Assembly: GCA_017306715.1 (NCBI GenBank)
Contig: JAFKHV010000035.1
Span: 1-35,255 of the forward strand
Origin: Legionella sp.
Lineage (GTDB): Bacteria > Pseudomonadota > Gammaproteobacteria > Legionellales > Legionellaceae
Direction: 5' to 3'
Length of the DNA stretch: 35,255 bases
Shown: positions 1 through 8,800 of the stretch, in pieces
Layout: every line of letters begins with the position of its first letter
Position numbering within the stretch: the stretch's first letter is position 1
Made by a program: the position numbers and the translations under genes
The notes under the pieces: model-generated
Databases searched by the model: none
Told to the model about the DNA's origin: nothing
Seen by the model: only the letters and a program-made list of their open reading frames with translations

Positions 1-1
1 A

Positions 2-2800
2 ATTCAAAATAAGCAGTCGATTACGGGACTGAACGATCTCATTACTAAAATTAATGAGGATCCCAATCTATTTCAACTGATCGCCACGGAGTGTTCACAT
101 CCCCCCTATCCGGAAATAAAAACCATGACGCGCTGGATTGCCATCAATAGACTACAAGAAAAATACCAGAATTTAAGCCAGCGTCCTTATGGAAAAAGAC
201 ATTTTGATTTTGGTTTTATTGAGGACGAATTTGCCCTACAAAAATCCAAATTTATTGGCGTCAATGAACACTTATTCACAGTGGAACTTGCAACAGCACT
301 AAAAAACGAGATCCTTAAGAACCGTAGACTTTCCGTTCAGGAACTCAGACAAAACTTCATTGAGCTTAAGTCGTTAGAAGCTCTAAATGCCTCACAAAAA
401 ATGATATTGCTGTGTACCTGTATTGAGATGCTTGCACGCACCACAGCACAAAATTATGGGACACCAGCGAAACAAATTAGTCAAGAATTGAATACCACAC
501 AAATCATGGCACTCTATGCCATGCTCAATACCCCGAACTCTAAGTTAATTAGCGAAATCGATACCGGCGAAGGAAAGTCGCGGATCATGATGATTTTAGC
601 AGCCTGTCAGGTCGCTCAAGGCAAGACCGTAGATTTCATGACCAGTGATATGCCTTTGGCTGAGCGGGACTATTTGACTTATAACGCCTTCTTTACTGCG
701 CTCAATATTAGAACCAGCCTCATTTCTTTAAATACTCCAAAGCAACTGTACCAAAAAGGAGGCATTAATTTTTCAGACAACGGTCAATTATTGCTGCTGC
801 GCAATAAAAGCGATATCGCTCTCGACCCATTTGCCTACCTTGAAGAAGATGAAAATAAGCGCTGCTTATTAATCGATGAGGTCGATAAGTTCAAGCACGA
901 TAAAAGCAGGGACTCGTACAATTATGCAGCAAAATCGAAAAAATTAAGCGGCTTTATCTGGGTTTATCCATTGCTGGTTCAATTTGTCCGCAAAACACTT
1001 CAGGAAAATCCTGAAGTTAAATTCGATGTCAAAGAAATGAATTTAACCAAAGCCTTTGTCGATTTTGTAGCGATTCATGACACCGATGATCTGCATAAAG
1101 CAAGTATTGCAAACTTAGAACGCCGGGATGAAAAACAGCTTGTTACCTGGCTTAACTCAGCGTACACCGCTTTGCGTATGAAAAAAGATCATGAATTTAA
1201 AGTGACCGAAGCCACAGCGGATAAACTCATTGCTGTACGCGACGTTGACGGACATACACGCTACACACGAAAAGTTTTGGTCTCCGATAATGGTCGTCCT
1301 GTTGAAGGAAGCACTTTCTCTGAGGGAGTCCATCAATGTCTTTGCGCGATACAAAATGAGGACGCCACGAAGGAAGAATTTATCATTCAACCTGAAAATG
1401 TGACACAACGTGCCCTATTTCCGGTTTCGTTTATGGCAAAATATGATCGGGGTCAAATTTTTGGCGTAAGTGGAACCACACGATATGAGGGTCCTCTTAA
1501 AGATCCGGTGATTAATTACGAACATTATGATTATTTACGGGTGCCGCGACAAAAATCCTTACGACGACAAGATAAACCTATTTGGGGAGCAAAGGATAAA
1601 GTACAACAACTCGACTTTATAAAACGCTGCATCTTGGAAAAATTGCAACAAAATCCACAGCAACCCATTTTACTCATTTGCGAGAATGATGAGCAAAGTA
1701 AAGAATTATATGAAGCATTACTTGCCGATACTCAAATGCGTAGGCAGCTAAATCACCACGTACGTGTACATGGTTTAACGGAAAAGAAGGACGAAATCGC
1801 TGCAATCACTACAGCAGGACTTCCTGGAAAACTCACCGTATCCACAGCGGGTATGTTCTCTCGCGGTGTCGATATTCATGCGGATAATTTACTGGTTTTA
1901 GCGTCCTATGTGCCAACTCTGGAAGATGAAATCCAAATTAAAGGACGTACTGGCCGCTTTGGCAAAATTGGTGAATATCGCATGATTCCCAATTTATCCA
2001 CCCTCGACGGCCACGTAAATGGTCGTTCACATAATCTTAATTTTGAAATCAGCAAAATTCAGAAAAATAATGCGCTTAATGCCGCGCAAGAAGAAGAGGT
2101 CTCGAAACTTTATGCCACGTTTCTTGAGCATATTCATCAATTGTTTTTATCCAGCCTGGCGAAAAAAGCACCTCTTGAGCAATTGAAACATCTAGAAATA
2201 TGGGAAAAATTCCTGGGTGATTTACAAAAAGATTGGGATAGTGAGAAACCAGCACTATTACAAGCAATTGCCAAGGTGGATCAAGCTCAATTTACGCATC
2301 TGTTTAGAAAATTTGCCACAAAGTGGGAATCCAGTGCGGCTAGCTTTATTAAAGAAGAACCGCAAAACTTCGCGCGAGAGCGTGCGCTGACCACCTTCGA
2401 ATCGTTACAGCATCAGCAAGCTTTTTTCAAACCCCACAAGCCCGTATTGCAAGTACAACGAGGCTATGATGTCTCCGATGATGGTCAAGCACGTATTTAC
2501 TCAAGCCTCTTTGCCCAAGAGATAGCAACTTTAAAAGGAGAGCGTCCACTCTTTGCTGATTTTCGTGCGTGGCGCGAGGGACGTGGAGCCTTATTCCCTG
2601 ACCTTATGGCAACCCTTAGAGGGGAGCGTCCTTTGTTTGCCAATCTTCGTGCCACAATCGCTCGCTGGATAGCAACCATGAAAGCCTGGTTATATGGTAA
2701 ACCTGTGGAGAGGCCTATCCAAAATGTAGAGGATAATGAGCCATCTTTTGAGGAAGAAATTGTGTTTACCGATTACAGTACCATTCATTCATTTACTTGA
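2..2800 (+). CDS. SecA/DEAD-helicase-like ATPase (5' end outside window)
   Basis: The reading frame is open from base 2 with no stop, so the gene starts upstream of the window; the ATG at 125 is only the first internal Met. Numbering from that Met, the protein shows a SecA-like motor: Walker A DTGEGKS (K151), Walker B DEVD (251-254), a SecA-style motif near FSRGVDI, and motif VI GRTGRFG (R608, R611). SecA has closely comparable TGEGKT, DEVD and GRSGRQGD motifs. There is no SecA C-terminal zinc tail; the last 90 residues instead hold a short internal repeat. A housekeeping SecA role is therefore unlikely. It is a SecA-like helicase/translocase fold of unknown substrate, possibly a secreted effector. 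The gene converges on the assembly-line gene, with a 12-bp hairpin between them. The motor fold is secure; the biological role is unknown. Confidence 0.75.
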   Translation: MQNKQSITGLNDLITKINEDPNLFQLIATECSHPPYPEIKTMTRWIAINRLQEKYQNLSQRPYGKRHFDFGFIEDEFALQKSKFIGVNEHLFTVELATALKNEILKNRRLSVQELRQNFIELKSLEALNASQKMILLCTCIEMLARTTAQNYGTPAKQISQELNTTQIMALYAMLNTPNSKLISEIDTGEGKSRIMMILAACQVAQGKTVDFMTSDMPLAERDYLTYNAFFTALNIRTSLISLNTPKQLYQKGGINFSDNGQLLLLRNKSDIALDPFAYLEEDENKRCLLIDEVDKFKHDKSRDSYNYAAKSKKLSGFIWVYPLLVQFVRKTLQENPEVKFDVKEMNLTKAFVDFVAIHDTDDLHKASIANLERRDEKQLVTWLNSAYTALRMKKDHEFKVTEATADKLIAVRDVDGHTRYTRKVLVSDNGRPVEGSTFSEGVHQCLCAIQNEDATKEEFIIQPENVTQRALFPVSFMAKYDRGQIFGVSGTTRYEGPLKDPVINYEHYDYLRVPRQKSLRRQDKPIWGAKDKVQQLDFIKRCILEKLQQNPQQPILLICENDEQSKELYEALLADTQMRRQLNHHVRVHGLTEKKDEIAAITTAGLPGKLTVSTAGMFSRGVDIHADNLLVLASYVPTLEDEIQIKGRTGRFGKIGEYRMIPNLSTLDGHVNGRSHNLNFEISKIQKNNALNAAQEEEVSKLYATFLEHIHQLFLSSLAKKAPLEQLKHLEIWEKFLGDLQKDWDSEKPALLQAIAKVDQAQFTHLFRKFATKWESSAASFIKEEPQNFARERALTTFESLQHQQAFFKPHKPVLQVQRGYDVSDDGQARIYSSLFAQEIATLKGERPLFADFRAWREGRGALFPDLMATLRGERPLFANLRATIARWIATMKAWLYGKPVERPIQNVEDNEPSFEEEIVFTDYSTIHSFT
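2531..2656 (+). repeat. Three 14-residue coding repeats in the tail of the SecA-like protein
   Basis: Three consecutive units of 42 bases encode LKGERPLFADFRAW, REGRGALFPDLMAT and LRGERPLFANLRAT. Units one and three are nearly identical and the middle one is diverged. The pattern is seen directly; its function (partner binding or targeting) is unknown. Confidence 0.7.
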
Positions 2801-2818
2801 TAATTCAAGCATGCACGA

Positions 2819-2851
2819 CCCTGAAGTTTAAAGTAAGGCTAAACTTCAGGG
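2819..2851. terminator. 12-bp perfect hairpin between convergent genes
   Basis: CCCTGAAGTTTA and its exact reverse complement TAAACTTCAGGG flank a 9-base loop, lying between the stop codons of two convergent genes. The position fits a bidirectional transcript end. There is no clear T-run on either side, so it is not a textbook intrinsic terminator; it could instead protect 3' ends. Confidence 0.5.
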
Positions 2852-2882
2852 CGACCCTCATAATAAAATTGTGGCCGTCAAC

Positions 2883-5800
2883 CTACCCTTTATTGGGCTC
2901 AATCAAAGAAAGAACATTTTTAATGAACAGCGCCATAAAATCCTCAGCCTCTGTTTCACGAGCCTGCTCTGGATCAAAGATCAAGAACAGCATATCGCCA
3001 GATTTTTTACTGCGTATGAGTAAGTTATACTGTTCCGGATTAGCATAATTCCACATATCAACACGGTTATCACTTAGGGCCAATAAACCTCGAGCCATAT
3101 AATCAGCGGACCGAATTATTTTACTTGAATCATCTGTAGTGTACTGGTTAAAAAGATACTTAGGTCGTTGATAACCAAAAGCATCACGGTCTGAATCTCT
3201 AATCGTATAGGGGAAGCGCTCCACTAAATCCAATACTTGATTTTGAATTTGCTGCATATTTTCAGTAAAGCTTAAACTCTTTTTAAGTTCGATTATCACC
3301 GGAATATTGTCTGCAAAATAGCCAATCATCTCCGGATCATCGAGTTTGCCCCGGTTTGATTTGACCAGGCTTATGTATAGTGTTGATTGGTTCAATAGGT
3401 GCGATAAAGTATGCGAAAAAACATAACAGTAGAATGTATATGTGGAGATATCATGCAGCTGACAAAAACGAATCACTGCGGAGGACGCTTCAGCCGTCAG
3501 GGTCTCAAACACAACACTGCCCATATAGCACGGTTTTATCGACGGCCGTGCAATTTGTTCGGGGGGTAATAATGGGTTAATTTGTGCAAAGTAATTTTTA
3601 TAGTCATTTAAAAGAGTAGGATAATAACTTTGCTCCTGCAGAAAATGATTGATGAATTTCATCCGTTGCGATTGCACTAAAATCGGCAAGGCTTCTATCT
3701 GTTGGAGATAATTTTGTTCTAATTTTTTAAAAAATAACTCTGCAGAAAGACCATCAGCCACCAAATGATGAAAACGTATTAACAATATAGCTTTTTCAAC
3801 TTTCGGAACTTGAATCAGATAACCGATAGCACAGGGTGCATCTTGATAAGAAATGGGTTCCTCGATGAGCCCCGCCACACCCTCATAAAAGTTTTCCACA
3901 ACCACATGGCGTAATTTTTGCTCCGCAATCGCCTCATGGATCATCCATTGTTGATCGTCGGTAAAATATACGCTACATGCCGCATTTTCCTTGAGAGTCT
4001 GATTATAAGCCTGTTCTAATTGTGTAAAATTAATATTGGCATTGAGCTCTTTACACAAGATTATTGTATAAGGTAGCCCATTGGGATGTTGGCTAATTAA
4101 ACGGAACAAATTTTCCTGTAAGGGCGATGGGCGATAGGTAATTTTGTCGTGAGTTTTTTTCTGGATTGCTTGTTCCTGGAACACTAAATTTTGCTTCCAT
4201 TCTGTTAAAAGTGATTGTGCCAAAGTAGGAGAAATTTTATCGCAACGATATTTCAAGCTCAGCTTTAATTCACGCTCTTTAGACAAGATTTTAAATGAAA
4301 GTAATCGCGGTTGGCTCCCCCATAAATAATTTTGAGCGTTACCATTTTTAATAAATTTAATCTTTAGCGTGGATTCAAAACCTAAATTTTCTTCACGTTG
4401 AAAATCAAAGGAAATCATTGGTAAATCAATACCTATTTCTGGCAAGAGGTTGATGCGGAAAAATTGCTTATCATGCAATTCCAAAATTTGTTGTTGTATT
4501 TCCAAGGCCATGGACAGCAGCGCATCCGATTGAGCGGCGGTAACCACAACATCATTAGATGTGTCGCCAAATACTTCTGTAAACTCGTCCGATTCACGCC
4601 CAGAGAAAAAGACAACTACACCTAATTTTTTCTGTTCAAAACGTTTTAGGAGAACAACAAACAAGTTTGCCAATAAATAATTACTTAAGGATAGATTATT
4701 TTTATGAATAAATTCCAAGGTGTGGTGTAGTTGTTGCCCAGGAAGCACTTCGCTGATTAAGGCAGATTCCCTGCGATTTCCGGTATCGGCTGCCAAAGGC
4801 ACGGTCAAGGTAACATCGGCCAATGTCTCTTGCCAATATCCCCTCAAACGCTCATCATAAATTTGCGGTAAATTAGACCATTGCCAATTGATAAAATCAC
4901 CATAACTTTTTTCTCTATGGGTCTCTCGAGCTCGCCCATCATATTCTCCCACTACCTCTAATAATACATGATTTAAAGTGTAACCATCCCCGAGTAAATG
5001 ATGGTAGAGAACGAGCCAACGGTAGCCATTTTCGTGTTTAATCAGACGAGTACGTATTAAGGGGGCTTTAGTTGGGTCAATAGTCTGGTTAAAAAATGCC
5101 AGGACCTCTTGCTCATCATAGCGAGCAGCTTGTTCCAGAGCCAAGGTGCATTCATCATGACAATGTTGTACTACTTGCCCCATGATTTCATGAAAGCTGC
5201 AACGCAAAATATCATGTTGTGCAAGAACCCGATTGAACGCATCTGCTAAGCGCTGGGGTTGTAAATCCCCCTGCACATCTAATTCTACAGCGATTTGATA
5301 AGCAAGAGGTTCTTTAGTTTGCCTTATATATTGCCAAATTTCTTGTTGTTGTAACGATAGCGGTAATGTGGAATAAATCGGTGCCTTGGACTGAGCGACT
5401 TCCTCAATACAAGGGGTCAAAGGCTCTTTTTGACGAACTCGATCAATTAAATCCTGGGCATTATGATAATGAAATATATCTTTTGAATGAAGTTCAGCCC
5501 AAGGATAAAGAGCATTGATTTTGTGCATTAATTGCGTAGCCATAATCGAGTCCATACCCAATTCAAACCAGTTCGCATCAAGAACCAATTCACCTCGCTG
5601 TAAATGCAAAACTTCTTCTATTTGCTGTACAATAACTTCATCTAGGCTCCGAGTATCCGCAATTTGCTCAGGCAATGGTTGATTTTGACGGACTCTGTTT
5701 ATTAACTCTTCAGCACTATGATAGTGAAATATATCTTTCGAGTGGAGTTCAGCCCAAGGATAAAGAGCGTTAATTTTATGCATTAATTGTGTGGCCATAA

Positions 5801-8800
5801 TCGAATCCATACCCAATTCAAACCAATTCGCATCAAGAACCAGCTCGCCTCGTTGTAAATGCAATACCTCCTCTATTTGTCGCATGATGGTCTCATCAAC
5901 ACTTGGTGTAGCTGCAGTATGAAGGGGGCTCAGGGTAGATTCTTGTTTTAAGAGTACGTTTTTATCAAGCGGACACACAATCAGATTGGCAACAGCAATA
6001 TTTGCTTGTAAAACCTGTTTTACCTCGTCTCGAGTTATCGGGTAGACCCCTTTATTTTTTAATAAAGGAGTTAATAGGGCTTCATTGTGTTTAAAAATCC
6101 CCATATTTTTCACAGGACCTAAAATCAATGTTTGTGCGGGCAGCCCCAATTTATGGCGTAAATTGGTTAATCCGGTGAGGAAAGCATTTGCTGCAGCATA
6201 AGCTGCTTGACCAGCATTACCCCAAACAGCACTTAAGGATGAAATACTGATAAATTGTTCTAAATCCCAATCCTGGGAGAGAAGATGCAAATTCCAGGCA
6301 CCCTGTGCTTTGGTGGCCAATACTTCTGTAAATTCTTCATCTGTAAGGTCAAGCCACGGTTTATCATAAGTTATCCCTGCAGCATGCACGACCATTTTAA
6401 TTTCAGGATAGCCACTGGGAAGCTTCGTTAAGGCCTCTCTAAGAGCATGTTCGTTGGCAATATCCCCGGATAGATAGAGCAATGCGATTCCAGACTGGAT
6501 TGATTTCTGAATGCTGGAACTCCAGGGGCGAGGTTCCGCTCTACGACCCAGGCATACGATATACCGTGCGCCCTTTTGAATCAGCGCTTCGATAGCAGCC
6601 TGGCCTAGGTCCCCATTCCCGCCGCTGATAAGACAAGTCCCCTTGGTAGACATCTTGCCCGCACTAATCGCTGGTGTAACAATGGGCACCATCTCTTGCT
6701 GATACAACAACCCTTGTGCGATTTTAGTATGCCACGCAGTAGTAACTGGCAGCATACTCAAGGATTGGTCATTTTGTTTTGTTAAACAGTCGCATTCAAC
6801 ATAATGAACGGGCCAATTAGGATATTCCTCTTTAATTGACTTAAGTAAAGCCAGCATCGCTGCACCTTGCAAAGAATCAATGGATGCAAGGTAGCGAAAG
6901 GGTAAACTGGGTGCATGATGAATTAATTGCTGCAGTAATTTTTTAAGCTCGCTTAATTCAAGCATACTCCAGGAGGCTTGCGGGCGCTCAATGTATATTA
7001 CCTCCTTTACTGTGGGCAAAATTGCAGTACAGTCTGCTTCGGTTTGCCACTGCTCCAGGGTAAAATTCACTACTTTTGAACAGGTGCGATTGAATAAATT
7101 TGCGGTTGCATGGTAGTCACCCAGTAACAAGACTGAGCGTATCGCTACCGGTGCGAACCGGACCTCACCCTGACTTACCCAGTGTAATTCTTCCACATAG
7201 TCACATAGGGGCCTTGTGATATCCGCAGCAGTAGTGAACCAATATTCTTTATTTTGAAACGGATAATGTAATAATTGCGCACGCGGACTTCTTCTATAGG
7301 GAGCAACTGCCTGCCAATTCAGGGTACACCCCCATTGGTAGCATGTCCCAAGGATATTTAACCAAATTTGCCAGGCATTTCCTTCCACGATATTATGATT
7401 GGCTTCATGATCCGCAAGTGCAGGGGCGGAACTTACCTCCAACATGAGTGCCGGTTTCCCATGGCATAGTTTGGGGAATGCATTGGTCGCATAGTTTTGT
7501 TGCGGTTCAGACCAATAGGTTTGTGGGAGCAGCTTGTTTTGCAAAAATTCGCCAGAAGCAAGAATAAAAGGTATTTGTGCTTCATGATGGGTAATCGTTT
7601 CCATGCGTGCAGGAGCTCGACCGATTATGCCTAAAGCATCTGTTAATGAGATAATCTCAGCGGTGCAGGCGGCGACCACTTCGCCAACACCAACTCCTTG
7701 TACAAAATCTGGCTTTAAACCTAAATGAAGAAGCCATTGTGCTAAAGAGTATTCAATAATAAATGAGCGTAAGCGTGTATAAATTTCTTCATGAGACGCA
7801 TCTTGTTGTTGCCACAATACATTTAAATCCACGACGTATAATTGCTGCGCCAATGCGCAACAGTTATCGACTGTCTGCGCAAAAAAAGCATTCGTCCGAT
7901 AAAACAAATCTCGGTAATCATGCAGCACTGAAACATCGGGAAAAAACCAAAACAATGTGAACGATTGTTGAATCACTCCTTTTTGCCAATTGCTTTGCAG
8001 GAGGGCTTGACGCCATTGTTCATAATCGTCAGCAACGATAAAAGCACGGTGCGCGAAATGTGTGCGGTGAGCCAGCGATTCATGTGCTAGAGCGGCAAAA
8101 TCCTCTGGCTCTTTTTCCAGTACAAATTCTCGATAGTGCTCCAGATAACGATCTAAATCACGTGCCGATTTAGCGCTTAATACCCATAGATGGTAGGATC
8201 TTAAATCTTCTTCGGCCTTTTCTTGAGCTGAATAATTACTCAAAATTAAATGGGCGTTGGTACCGCTAAACCCGAAAGAGCTCACCCCAGCATAACGCTT
8301 GGGCGCATCCCAAATATGTCCTTCAGCTGGAATCACCATGTTGGGTTCCTGAATCAATTTGGGATTAAATTTTTGCCAATGAAGGTGTGCCGGAATATAA
8401 GCATTTTTTAGGGACAATACGGTTTTGATAAAGCTGGTAACCCCCGCGGCTGCCTCAAGATGTCCGACACGTGTTTTAACCGAACTGACATATAATGGAG
8501 TTTCACGTTGCACACCATAAGCACGACGAATCCCTTCCCATTCGACCGGATCACCCAAAGCAGTACCTGTACCATGAGCCTCGATATGGGTGATTTGTTC
8601 GGGTTCTAATTGGGCCACGTTTAGGGTTTCCTGCAGCAGCGCTACTTGTGCCGCAAGATTGGGAGCAGTTAGTCCATTACTGGCACCATCCTGATTCACT
8701 ACGCTCCCCCGGATAACTGCATATATCTTATCCCCATCGTGCACTGCATTACTCAGACGCTTTAAAACGACAATGCCACATCCTTCACCGCGAACATAGC

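Noticed and set aside
125..127. ATG at 125 as the true start of the SecA-like gene
   Set aside because: The same frame is open and protein-like back to base 2, with no stop and no convincing ribosome site before 125; the gene most likely begins outside the window.
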